From: an uncultured Prevotellaceae bacterium
Lineage (GTDB): Bacteria; Bacteroidota; Bacteroidia; Bacteroidales; Bacteroidaceae
DNA length: 38,427 bases
NCBI GenBank assembly: GCA_900543815.1
Contig: UQST01000028.1
Location: forward strand, 1 to 38,427
Direction: 5' to 3'
Shown: piece after piece, positions 24,282-31,734 of the stretch
How the letters are laid out: the number at the start of each line of letters is the position of its first letter
Numbering within the stretch: the stretch's first letter is position 1
Made by a program: the position numbers and the translations under genes
The notes under the pieces: model-generated
Databases searched by the model: none
Told to the model about the DNA's origin: nothing
What the model saw: only the letters and a program-made list of their open reading frames with translations

Positions 24282-25448
24282 TCACCGCACCAGTCGGGCC
24301 AGATGCAGTGTCCAGTAGAGCAGGGCTGCCAGTGCGATGACGCCTGCAAAGAGGCCGATGTGGGCGATGCTGTCGTGTGTGCAGATGGCTCCACCGAAGA
24401 AGGCGCCACAACCGATGCCTAAGTTGAAGATGCCTGAGAAGATAGACATGGCCACAGCGGTGCTCTCCTGGCTGGTCACCTGTATGATGACCGACTGCAT
24501 GGCCACGTTGTAGGCGGTGGCAGCAAGGCCCATCAGGGCAAATGTGAGTATGCTGGGCACATTGGCCATCGCCATCGGCATGACGGCCACAAGGGTCACC
24601 GTGATGATGCCCACCATGACGGTCACAAACCTTCTGGGGTTTCGGTCATAGTAGCGGGCGTAGATGAGGCTTCCCAGAAATCCCGCTCCGCCCATGATCA
24701 TCAGCGTAGCGGTGACCAGGCTGTTGGGCATGCCTGCCACTTGCTTGAGGAAGGGTTCTATGTAGCTGTAGCACACGTAGTAGGCTGTAGCCACCAGCAG
24801 GGTGAAGAGATACAGCCCTTGCAGAACGCGCTGCGACAACAACTCGGGCAGTTTGCGGGGCGAGAAGCCGCCGCGGTTGGGCACTGTGGGGAGGAACAGG
24901 AACGCATATACGAGGGTGAGAAAGGCAAAGATACCTATGCTCAGAAACGTCATGCGCCAGCCCAGGTGCAGTCCTATCATGCGTCCAAGGGGCATACCCA
25001 GCACCATGGCTACGGACGAACCCGTCACCACCATGCTCAGCGCCAGAGCCTTGTGCTTCTCGGGTGCCATACGCACAGCCATGGGTGCCACTATCGACCA
25101 GAATATGGCGTGCGTGCAGGCTACGCCTATGCGCGATGCCATCAGCATGGCATAGCTGCCCGAGAGGTACGACATCACCTGGCACACGCCGAAGAGTCCT
25201 ATGAGCCACAGCATGAGGCGGCGCATCTCCATGCGTGAAACCATTATCATGAGAGGCAGCGAGAGCAGCATCACCACCCATGCATACACCGAGATGAGCA
25301 TGCCCACCGATGCTTCCGTCAGGTGGAAATCCTCCTTGATGTCGGTCAGCAGGCCGATGGGAACAAACTCCGAGGTGTTGAAGATGAAGGCGGAAAAGGT
25401 AAGGCCAGAGAGCGCCAGCCAGTGGCGCAGGGTCATGTGTTCTTCCAT
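24282..25448 (-). CDS. MFS transporter, DHA1 / sugar-efflux type
   Basis: 388 aa, twelve predicted membrane helices. The first helix SGLTFSAFIFNTSEFVPIGLL and the following SVGMLISVYAWVVMLLSLPL are characteristic of the SotB/YdhP-like arabinose and sugar efflux group of the DHA1 family. The motif A loop is MVSRMEMRRLM, and RIGVACTHAIFWSIVAPMAVRM and ALALSMVVTGSSVAMVLGMPLGRMIG hold the conserved helix 4-5 residues. It probably exports sugars, purine-like compounds or drugs by proton antiport across the inner membrane. It stands alone with its own -7 box and a leader of about 110 nt; the substrate cannot be predicted from sequence. A second Met lies at residue 5. Confidence 0.9.
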   Translation of the reverse strand: MEEHMTLRHWLALSGLTFSAFIFNTSEFVPIGLLTDIKEDFHLTEASVGMLISVYAWVVMLLSLPLMIMVSRMEMRRLMLWLIGLFGVCQVMSYLSGSYAMLMASRIGVACTHAIFWSIVAPMAVRMAPEKHKALALSMVVTGSSVAMVLGMPLGRMIGLHLGWRMTFLSIGIFAFLTLVYAFLFLPTVPNRGGFSPRKLPELLSQRVLQGLYLFTLLVATAYYVCYSYIEPFLKQVAGMPNSLVTATLMIMGGAGFLGSLIYARYYDRNPRRFVTVMVGIITVTLVAVMPMAMANVPSILTFALMGLAATAYNVAMQSVIIQVTSQESTAVAMSIFSGIFNLGIGCGAFFGGAICTHDSIAHIGLFAGVIALAALLYWTLHLARLVR

Positions 25449-25565
25449 AAATCGTTATCCTGAAAACTGTTTTCTGTTGGCAAATGCCGTTGGCACACTG
25501 TTTTCTTCCCACTCTGTACGGGCTGCGGTGGGTGGCGGGTTGGTGTGCATCGCCCTTAGCGGCTG

Positions 25566-25573
25566 CAAAATTA
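25566..25573 (-). promoter_or_regulatory. Putative -7 box of the MFS gene
   Basis: TAATTTTG on the minus strand fits TAnnTTTG and lies about 118 nt before the MFS ATG. No TTTG element sits at the normal distance. Confidence 0.45.
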
Positions 25574-25607
25574 CGAAGAAAATGCCTTTGGCAGATGCCG
25601 TGAAGGC

Positions 25608-25643
25608 CAAAAAAAGCCTGCGTCCCATGTGGAACGCAGGCTT
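25608..25643 (-). terminator. Intrinsic terminator of the secreted-protein gene
   Basis: On the minus strand AAGCCTGCG and CGCAGGCTT form a perfect 9-bp stem with a 12-nt loop, followed at once by TTTTTTT and GGCC. It lies about 48 nt after the stop of the minus-strand gene ending at 25691 and separates it from the MFS gene. Confidence 0.88.
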
Positions 25644-25690
25644 GATGAGTGTAGGAATTGCACCTGCCGAAGGCATTAGTGTGGGTTGTC

Positions 25691-26526
25691 TCAGATGCCC
25701 TTGGGCGCTGTGCTTCGTGGCGAGCGTGGCTTCACGATGTAGTTCACCACGGGGAAGGTCTGTCCTGCCAGCGTGTAGTTATACCAGCATAGGTTCCACT
25801 GGAAGTAGGGCCTGTTGGGATTGTTGTCCCCTGGAGCCAGTCCGGGCACGCAGCCGGATACCGAGAAGTTGGTGGTTTCCTCATGTGTGGTCTCGTTGGT
25901 GTTGTTGTAGCCGAAGCCCACTCCAGCTTTGGCACATCCGGCACTCACCACCAGTTCGGTCTCCGTCGAGTAGGAGAACGAAGCCCGCTTGGCCATACTC
26001 TCGGTGAGCGTGATGTCCCTGATGACACTTCCTCCCGAACCGATGGGCCTCCAGTCGTCCCATCTGTTCTCGCCCCACAGGATTTCCACCTTGCCGGCTT
26101 TCCGGGTGATGTCGTCGGGGCAGGTGGGGTAGGAGAACGGGTCTCCTATCTGGTGGTCAAACACCTCGTGCAGGTTTGGAGTACCGGGTGCATCGGCCAT
26201 CAAGCGGTCATAGTCGGTGAGAGCCAGGCCTATGGTCATCGGTTTCCCGGGTATGGCGATGTTTACCTGGCCGCCTATCTCATCGTGGTTAGAGGCTTTT
26301 GTCACCTCGTAGGTGTAGTAGTCGTAGGGCGTCACTTGCAGTACCACACGGTCATCATCCCTGGCTTCGTATATCTGGCTGTGTGATATGCCGCTGCCCT
26401 TGCTGCTTCCCTTGGAGCACTCCTGCGTGATGGCTGTGGTGAAGTCCATGCCTCCCAGTTTGGTGCCAGTGCCGCTGCAGCCATCAGGCAGAGCGAGCGG
26501 CGGATGAGAGTAATAGCTTTCTTCAT
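25691..26526 (-). pseudogene. Secreted protein, apparently frameshifted near its N-terminus
   Basis: The long frame (open from 26776) has no credible start or signal peptide, and its first 80 residues translate repeats. A good signal peptide, MKKAITLIRRSLCLMAAAAL, begins at the ATG at 26526 in another frame and runs into the long frame near 26460-26480 if one base is added (or two removed). A -7 box lies 28 nt before that ATG. The mature part (about 260 aa) is beta-rich and ends SGCVPGLAPG..FQWNLCWYNYTLAGQTFPVVNYIV. An alternating Ser/Thr segment (SFSYSTETELVVSAGCAKAG and on through a Thr/Asn/Glu-rich stretch) is reminiscent of the membrane-insertion strands of aerolysin/MTX-type beta pore formers. 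That resemblance is a guess by eye. It could be a decayed gene or a sequencing error. Confidence 0.6.
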
Positions 26527-26553
26527 AGGTGTAGAATTTGGTTGAAATGATAG

Positions 26554-26561
26554 CAAAACTA
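26554..26561 (-). promoter_or_regulatory. Putative -7 box of the secreted-protein gene
   Basis: TAGTTTTG on the minus strand fits TAnnTTTG and lies 28 nt before the signal-peptide ATG at 26526. This supports 26526 as the true start and hence the frameshift. Confidence 0.45.
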
Positions 26562-26582
26562 CCGTTTCGTGCGCCAAGGGGC

Positions 26583-26647
26583 GTTGTTTTTCGTGTTGTT
26601 TTTCGTGGTTTCATCGCAAAAACAACAAAATGGGACGGAAAAACAAC
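26583..26647. repeat. Two pairs of opposed 9-bp elements upstream of a promoter
   Basis: GTTGTTTTT occurs at 26583-26591 and 26595-26603; its exact reverse complement AAAAACAAC occurs at 26618-26626 and 26639-26647. The copies lie just upstream of the -7 box at 26554. Direct spacing is 12 and 21 bp. They could be operator half-sites for a regulator of the secreted-protein gene. Confidence 0.6.
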
Positions 26648-26796
26648 AGTTTTCCTGTGACAAGGGGGTGGCTTTTCTGCAAATGGAGAAAAAGGCGGGC
26701 CTGTACCCTGCGGGCGTTTGAGATGATGAAAAAGGGATGCTGGAGGAAGCCAGGCGGCACGCTCCCCGGTTTTCACAAAAACTTTGCTCAGGAAAA

Positions 26797-26884
26797 CGCA
26801 GTACGCTGCATGTGGCTACGCAGCACGCTGCGTTGGCTGTCGCAGCGCGGTGCATCGGCCATCGCAGCACGGTGCGCGCGGTGG
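26797..26884. repeat. Array C: four 22-bp palindromic repeats
   Basis: Four adjacent 22-bp units start at 26797, 26819, 26841 and 26863. Cores are GCAGTACGCTGC, GCAGCACGCTGC, GCAGCGCGGTGC and GCAGCACGGTGC, all near-palindromic variants of the GCAGCGCGCTGC core in array B. Spacers are of the GTTGGCTG / ATCGGCCA type, again like array B. It lies 60 nt beyond the stop of the response-regulator fragment. The remainder of 26648-26944 shows no supported gene. Confidence 0.85.
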
Positions 26885-26944
26885 GCTACCTTGGTGAGTC
26901 TTGTTGTGGAACAGCATGCGCCTCTTTGCGCAGCATGTTCCCGG

Positions 26945-28057
26945 TCATTCCACACCCCTTCTCACGTCCTTGGGTGTGACGCCATACGTCTTGCGGAAGG
27001 CGTGATAGAAGCTGGATGTATGCTCGAATCCGCAGTTGAGAGCTATCTCGTCGATGCTCATGCGCTGGTCTGTCTCAAGCAGATGACGGGCGCGTTTCAT
27101 CTTTATCTTCAGCATGAACGAGCTGGGCGAGCTGCCCGTGATGGCCACTATCTTGCGGTGGAACTGGCGGGGACTCATGCACAGTTTGTCGGCCAAGGAG
27201 TTTACGTCGAGCTGTTGTTTGTCGAGCAGCAGGTAGATGTAATCCACCGTCTTGGCCAGGAAGCGGCGTTCGGCATCGGTCAGTTTCACCTCCGTGGTCT
27301 CCTTGTTGGCGGTGTCGGCATTGTCGCTGTACTTACTGCGGAGTGCACGTTGACGGTCGAGCAGCCTTTCCACCATCGAGCGCAGCTCATCCACATTGAA
27401 TGGCTTGGCCAGATAGGCGTCGGCACCCGCTTCGATACCTTCGATGCGCTCCTGCTCCGATACCTTTGCCGTGACGATGACGATGGGGATGTGGTTGACC
27501 ACGTTGTTGGCCCTCACGCGTCGGCACAGCTCCAGACCGTCCATGCCAGGCATCATCAGATCGGTGATGATGAGGTCGGGCACCAGGTCGATGGCCTTCT
27601 GCAGTCCGTCCTCTCCGTCGGTGGCATAAGCTACGCTGTAGCGGTCGGCCAGCAGATTGCCGATATATGCGGCTATGTCGCGGTTGTCTTCGATGACCAG
27701 TATGGTGCACTGGTCGTCGGTTCCGTCGCTGTCGTTGAGTTCCTGTTCCGCTGTGGGCTGTACGATGGTGCTGGCTGCCTTGGTCTCGGCCAGGCGGTTC
27801 TCACACACATTGGTGACAGGCACCTCGATGTGGAAGGTGGTTCCCTGGCCCACCTCACTCTCTATGCTTATCTGTCCATGCACGCATGCACGGCATCCAC
27901 CACCTGCTTCACTATGGCCAGACCCACGCCTGTGCCTATGTTCTTCGAGTCCGACTCGCCTTGATAGAAAGGATTGAAGGCATTGGCGACCGTCTCTTCG
28001 TCCATCCCTTCGCCTGTGTCGCTCACTTCCACGTGCAAGATGTCCCCTGCGCGCCAC
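26945..28057 (-). CDS. C-terminal part of broken hybrid two-component regulator
   Basis: This frame carries the receiver and output domains cut from the sensor kinase at 27868-29763 by a frameshift. Only the part below about 27884 is meaningful; upstream residues are the kinase gene read in the wrong frame. In order: the kinase ATPase end (GQISIESEVGQGTTFHIEV), a receiver domain (CTILVIEDNRD, phospho-acceptor Asp in DLIITDLMMPGMDG, then VIVTAKVS and AYLAKPFN), and an AraC-type DNA-binding domain (VNSLADKLCMSPRQFHRKI, MSIDEIALNCGFEHTSSFYH, GVTPKDVRR). No good start codon lies just after the break, so this half is probably untranslated unless the frame is restored. It would be the DNA-binding output of the sensor, perhaps acting on the divergent cassette operon at 30086-36495. 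Confidence 0.8.
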   Translation of the reverse strand: MARRGHLARGSERHRRRDGRRDGRQCLQSFLSRRVGLEEHRHRRGSGHSEAGGGCRACVHGQISIESEVGQGTTFHIEVPVTNVCENRLAETKAASTIVQPTAEQELNDSDGTDDQCTILVIEDNRDIAAYIGNLLADRYSVAYATDGEDGLQKAIDLVPDLIITDLMMPGMDGLELCRRVRANNVVNHIPIVIVTAKVSEQERIEGIEAGADAYLAKPFNVDELRSMVERLLDRQRALRSKYSDNADTANKETTEVKLTDAERRFLAKTVDYIYLLLDKQQLDVNSLADKLCMSPRQFHRKIVAITGSSPSSFMLKIKMKRARHLLETDQRMSIDEIALNCGFEHTSSFYHAFRKTYGVTPKDVRRGVE

Positions 28058-29763
28058 AGCGAAACGTTGACCTTGCCGTATTCGGGCGTGAACTTGAAGG
28101 CGTTGGAGAGCAGATTGCCCAACACCTTATGGACGTAGTCGGGCACGAAGTCCATCGTCACGGGCTCCTTCACATACAGTTGCAGGTCGATGTTTCTGCT
28201 TCGCGCATATTCGCGGTACGTATCCACTATCATCGACACATAGGTGGTGATGCTGCCGTTGCGCCAGTCCAGATTGCCCACCTGCGACTTTATCTTCGAG
28301 ATGTCGAGCAGCTGGTTGATGAGCGTCAGCAGTCCTTGGCCTTGCCTTTCGATGGTTGCAGCACGTTGCCTCACCTGCTCCTGGGAGTCTTTCTGCAGTT
28401 CCTGGCTCAGGCCGAGAATGACTGTGAGCGGAGTGCGGAACTCGTGGGTGATGTTGGTGAAGAAGTTTTCGCGCATCCCAGAGAGCGCCTTCAGAGCCAG
28501 ATGGTTGCGCCGATGGATGCGCTGCATGAAGAAGAATATGATGAGAGCACCTATCAGAATCAGCACCACCACGATGAAGATGATGCTCGTGATGAAGCGT
28601 GCCGAGCGCTCACGCCCCAGGGTGAGATGCACCTCGTTCATCGCCTTGGCCTGATGGTTGCGCTCTACGAAGAGTCCGGCATTCTGTATGCGGTTCATCT
28701 TCTCCATATCAACCACGCTGTCGCGCATGGCTTGCGCCATCTCGTGTGCCGCCAGTGCGGCGCTGTATTTGCCCTCGCGCTTGTATATCTTATAATATAA
28801 GGTGTAGATTTCGGTCAGATGCTCGTGCGACTTGATTTCGTCGGCCACCCTTTTGGCCTGCTCCAGACGGGCTATCGCCTTGCCGTCGTCGCCTGTGGTC
28901 ATGTCTATTCCGGCCAGAGCGATAAGCGTGTTCAGGGAGTGCCATTTGTCGTCCGATGCCTCCATCAGCCGGTAAGCCTTCTCGTATTCCGCTTTGGCCT
29001 TGTCATACTGGTGTGCCTGCTCGTACATGGAACCGAAATAGGTGTGGCAGAGCGATATGCCGAGCGTGCTGTTGGCGCGCTGGTTCAGCTCCATCGACTT
29101 GCGGAAATACACCCATGCCGAGTCGTTCATCCCCCGATGACGGAAGATAGAACCGAGGTTGGCATAGTTGATGGCCTGTCCCAGCGGGCTGTTGATCTCC
29201 CTTTCGCCCTCGAGTGCCAGCCGTAGCGCACTATCGGCCCGCTCGTAATTGCCCAGCGTGAGATAGATGTTGCCCAAGCCGTTGAGCGACACCACACGGC
29301 TCTTCCTTGCCGTATAGGATGTGTCGCTATATTCCCTGCATATCGTCCATGCGCGGTAGTGATAGTCCTGCGCCAGGTCGAGCACGCCCATGCGCCGGTA
29401 GTCGGTGCCGATGTTGTTGAGCGCCTGCACCACCTCCAGCGTGTCGCCCAAGGCTTCGGCCTGGGTGAGCCCTTCGCTGTGGAAACGCAAGGCATCATCG
29501 AACTGGCTGTCGTTGCGCACCCTTTTGCCCAACTCCCTATATGCCACGATGCTGCCCAGCAGGTTGCCCTCATGCTCCATGCTCTTCTGCAGTTTGACCA
29601 GCGAGTCCAGTCCGGAAACAGAGGAGACGATGCTGTCCTGTGCTTTTCGCTCGGCTTCGGATACCTTCACCGGCTTCTGCACACAGGAAGCCAGCAGCAG
29701 GCAAGAGACGAGGAGCCACAACGTGGTGGCGTGGCGAAAATATAGGTTGTGTGTAGGCATCAT
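27868..29763 (-). CDS. TPR-containing sensor histidine kinase, N-terminal part of broken hybrid regulator
   Basis: 631 aa before a premature stop. A signal sequence with lipobox-like LLASC (Cys27) is followed by tetratricopeptide-type repeats (about 60-340; motifs such as ALNNIGTDYRRMGVLDLAQD and SLNGLGNIYLTLGNYERADSAL), a membrane helix at about 391-413, the phospho-acceptor His440 in THEFRTPLTVIL, the N box NLLSNAFKFTPE, DTGEGMDE and GTGVGLAIVKQVV. Translation leaves the frame at VVDAVH and ends six codons on. Removing one copy of the 8-bp duplication at 27877-27892 joins it in frame to the receiver/AraC part, giving a normal hybrid two-component protein of about 935 aa. The truncated kinase keeps most of its ATPase domain but has no receiver to phosphorylate in cis. 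It is divergent from the barrel/stalk operon. Confidence 0.88.
   Translation of the reverse strand: MMPTHNLYFRHATTLWLLVSCLLLASCVQKPVKVSEAERKAQDSIVSSVSGLDSLVKLQKSMEHEGNLLGSIVAYRELGKRVRNDSQFDDALRFHSEGLTQAEALGDTLEVVQALNNIGTDYRRMGVLDLAQDYHYRAWTICREYSDTSYTARKSRVVSLNGLGNIYLTLGNYERADSALRLALEGEREINSPLGQAINYANLGSIFRHRGMNDSAWVYFRKSMELNQRANSTLGISLCHTYFGSMYEQAHQYDKAKAEYEKAYRLMEASDDKWHSLNTLIALAGIDMTTGDDGKAIARLEQAKRVADEIKSHEHLTEIYTLYYKIYKREGKYSAALAAHEMAQAMRDSVVDMEKMNRIQNAGLFVERNHQAKAMNEVHLTLGRERSARFITSIIFIVVVLILIGALIIFFFMQRIHRRNHLALKALSGMRENFFTNITHEFRTPLTVILGLSQELQKDSQEQVRQRAATIERQGQGLLTLINQLLDISKIKSQVGNLDWRNGSITTYVSMIVDTYREYARSRNIDLQLYVKEPVTMDFVPDYVHKVLGNLLSNAFKFTPEYGKVNVSLWRAGDILHVEVSDTGEGMDEETVANAFNPFYQGESDSKNIGTGVGLAIVKQVVDAVHACMDR
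27877..27892. repeat. Perfect 8-bp tandem duplication that breaks the hybrid regulator
   Basis: CATGCACG occurs twice head-to-tail (27877-27884 and 27885-27892). With one copy the minus-strand reading is DAVHGQISIESEV, a continuous kinase C-terminus; with two copies the frame shifts and stops at 27868. This is the whole difference between an intact and a broken gene. Confidence 0.88.
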
Positions 29764-29790
29764 GGCTCGTTTGAATTAGAAATGATAAGG

Positions 29791-29798
29791 CAAAGATA
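29791..29798 (-). promoter_or_regulatory. Putative -7 box of the sensor kinase gene
   Basis: TATCTTTG on the minus strand fits TAnnTTTG and lies 27 nt before the ATG at 29763. The closest TTG is 24 bp upstream, slightly long. Confidence 0.5.
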
Positions 29799-30018
29799 GT
29801 GAATGATATTGAAACCGCCACGCAATCTGCCTGTTTTTCTAAAAGAATGTTATTTCGTGTGAAAATGTAGGCGGTTGGCTTGTGTTTGCCATTTCACTCT
29901 GATAATCAATCAGATGTACTCTTTTGATGTCCGATTTGAACAGAAAAAAGAAGTGCAGAAAGTCCGATGGACACACATTCCTGTCTGATAACCACAAGGG
30001 AGCAGGCCAATAAGTGCC
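29799..30018. other. Divergent regulatory region between broken regulator and cassette operon
   Basis: No gene is supported. It contains an inverted repeat TCTGAT-AATC-AATCAGA near 29898, a GTCC-GAT-GGAC inverted repeat near 29962 and a second GTCCGAT copy near 29929. These repeated elements between a DNA-binding regulator gene and a divergent operon are candidate binding sites. Confidence 0.4.
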
Positions 30019-30026
30019 TACATTTG
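30019..30026 (+). promoter_or_regulatory. Putative -7 box of the cassette operon
   Basis: TACATTTG fits TAnnTTTG. Transcription would begin near 30032, downstream of the ATG at 30014 and upstream of that at 30086, which supports 30086 as the first start. No -33 TTTG is at the expected distance, as is usual for activator-dependent promoters. Confidence 0.5.
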
Positions 30027-30085
30027 CAGCGTCAGCAGAATCGCAGGATACTGCACTACAGTCGATACCTCAAAAACGAAGGGCT

Positions 30086-30334
30086 ATGAGTCACCACGAA
30101 GAACATACTCATCATAATAAGAAACAGCGTAAGAGCGATGAGGCGCAGCAGATCATGCAGGAGCGCACGGAGTTGCTCGATGTCATCCGCGAGATGATAA
30201 ACGTGGAGATAGAGCGTCGTGGCGTGGGTGCGGGGGAGTGTCCCCACAGCTGCAAGCCGCCCCCAGAAGCAAGACCGCGCAGGCGCACATTCCTGCAATG
30301 GCTGAAGGGGCTCTTCAAGAAGAATGATACATAA
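30086..30334 (+). CDS. Small His-rich protein with basic amphipathic tail
   Basis: 82 aa from the ATG at 30086; the in-frame ATG at 30014 precedes the likely transcription start. I do not recognise a family. The N-terminus is His/Lys-rich (MSHHEEHTHHNKKQRK), the middle is a predicted helix (EAQQIMQERTELLDVIREMI), a short Cys-containing Pro-rich link follows (ECPHSCKPPPEARP), and the end is strongly basic and amphipathic (RRRTFLQWLKGLFKKNDT). There is no signal peptide. It is the first gene of the plus-strand operon, 21 bp before the first barrel gene. Possible roles are metal binding, a cytoplasmic assembly factor or membrane-associated regulator; none is shown by the sequence. Confidence 0.65.
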   Translation: MSHHEEHTHHNKKQRKSDEAQQIMQERTELLDVIREMINVEIERRGVGAGECPHSCKPPPEARPRRRTFLQWLKGLFKKNDT

Positions 30335-30355
30335 CTAAATAAAACGGAGACAAGT

Positions 30356-31696
30356 ATGGATACAAGACGAACAAAACCGCTCATCCCATTGCTATGTGGC
30401 AGGTGGGCAAGAGTTGGGCTCGGGGTATTGCTTACAATGCTCGCTACCGTAGGCGCACAGGCGCAAACGGATGACGGAGTGGCCGAACCGCTACGCAACA
30501 CCAACAAGGAACTGCGTAACTGCACATGGAGCATCTATGCGCAGGGCGGACTGTCGTGGGCCAATGGTGTGTGGTACGAGAGCCGGGATGCCAAGAGGAG
30601 CTACAAGCTGGCACCTGCCGTGGGTGGAGGCATCGACTTCACCATTCGTCCGTGGGTGCGCGTGGGTACTGACTACATCTGGTCACGCTACCGCCGCGAG
30701 CAGAGATTCTCGGAGCTTGACAATCAGGTGTCGCCTGCCAAGACCTACGGCAACTACCTGATGAACACGCACAACGTGAAGATAGGTGCCCAGTTCAACT
30801 TCATGGAGTTCTGGCCCAACCGCAAGGCCCAATGGCTCAACATATGGGTGGGAACGGGCGTAGGCGGCACCTTTGCACGCGGCAACGAGTACGGCATGTG
30901 GGTGGGCAACACCCTCACCCAGGACGGAACCACCACACCCATACTGGGTGACATCAACGTCAGTAATGATACCGAGGTTACCATCACGGGTAATGTGCTC
31001 TCGACCAACCGCCACGAGAAGTTCAACAAGCTCTACATCCCCGCCATTCTTCACCTCGAGGCCGATGTGAGCCGCCAGTTCACCCTGGGACTGAAGGGCG
31101 AGATGGACTGGCTCATCAACCACAAGAAGGTGGCTCCCGAGAGTTACACCTACGCGATGGCCACCGTGCGCTACAATTTCGTGCCGAGCAAAGCACGCAA
31201 GCTGCGCAACTACTATATCGACGAGTGGGAAAAGCTCAACGCCCGCGCCAACAGCCTGCGCCAGCAGACCGATGCCGAAAAGGCACGTGCCGAGCGAGAG
31301 GCTGCACTTCGCCAGCAGGCCGAGCAGGAGAACAGCAACCTGCAGCACCAGTTGGATGACTGCCAGAAGAGCCGTCAGACTGTGGCCGAAGCCCCTGAGC
31401 ATTATGTGCAGTTTGCCCACAACAGCTCTTACCTGACCCAAGAAGAGATGATACGCCTGCGCTCGTTTGCCCGAAGCATGAAGGGGCAGAAGCTTGCCAT
31501 CCTGGCCGAGGCAAGCACACCAGGCACTCCCGAGTACAACCAAGCCATCTCGGAGCGCCGCCTGAAGCGTGTGGTGAGCATCCTGCTGGAGGAAGGGTTT
31601 GCCGCAGCCGACCTGCATCCGCAGACTGCCATAGGTGCCCGCAACGGCAAGGCAACTGCAGAGGGACGCAGGGTCACCATTACCGTCAAGCGATAA
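30356..31696 (+). CDS. Outer-membrane beta-barrel with coiled coil and OmpA-like C-terminus (copy 1)
   Basis: 446 aa. A signal peptide ends near AQAQ (residue 37). Residues about 45-285 look like an eight-strand-type barrel (CTWSIYAQGGLSWANGVWY, YKLAPAVGGGIDFTIRPWVR, THNVKIGAQFNFMEF, YTYAMATVRYNFVP). About 290-345 is a charged coiled coil (LRQQTDAEKARAEREAALRQ). The C-terminal 100 residues resemble an OmpA-like peptidoglycan-binding domain (VQFAHNSSYLT, then EASTPGTPEYNQAISERRLK and RRVTITVK), although the usual Asp before the loop is replaced by Ser/Thr. It is followed after 38 bp by the stalk lipoprotein. A paralogue of similar layout lies at 33506-34849, so the pair is duplicated. A role as surface anchor or channel for the lipoprotein is inferred. 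Confidence 0.82.
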   Translation: MDTRRTKPLIPLLCGRWARVGLGVLLTMLATVGAQAQTDDGVAEPLRNTNKELRNCTWSIYAQGGLSWANGVWYESRDAKRSYKLAPAVGGGIDFTIRPWVRVGTDYIWSRYRREQRFSELDNQVSPAKTYGNYLMNTHNVKIGAQFNFMEFWPNRKAQWLNIWVGTGVGGTFARGNEYGMWVGNTLTQDGTTTPILGDINVSNDTEVTITGNVLSTNRHEKFNKLYIPAILHLEADVSRQFTLGLKGEMDWLINHKKVAPESYTYAMATVRYNFVPSKARKLRNYYIDEWEKLNARANSLRQQTDAEKARAEREAALRQQAEQENSNLQHQLDDCQKSRQTVAEAPEHYVQFAHNSSYLTQEEMIRLRSFARSMKGQKLAILAEASTPGTPEYNQAISERRLKRVVSILLEEGFAAADLHPQTAIGARNGKATAEGRRVTITVKR

Positions 31697-31734
31697 TGAG
31701 ATACCAAGAGTATAAACTTAAAAACATTACGAAT

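Noticed and set aside
24166..24411. N-terminal extension of the CDP-alcohol phosphotransferase
   Set aside because: It lies upstream of a good promoter at 24194-24225, overlaps the MFS gene end and has Arg/His/Pro-rich noise composition.
25479..25675. Three TGCC-N3-GGCA palindromes (25485, 25583, 25665) as a regulatory array
   Set aside because: Spacing is irregular (98 and 82 bp) and such short dyads are expected by chance in GC-rich sequence.
27868..28057. Programmed ribosomal frameshift joining kinase and receiver halves
   Set aside because: The break is fully explained by an exact 8-bp duplication; no slippery heptamer or downstream structure is evident at the junction.
30014..30085. 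Upstream start for the small His-rich protein
   Set aside because: The TACATTTG box at 30019-30026 puts transcription start after this ATG.
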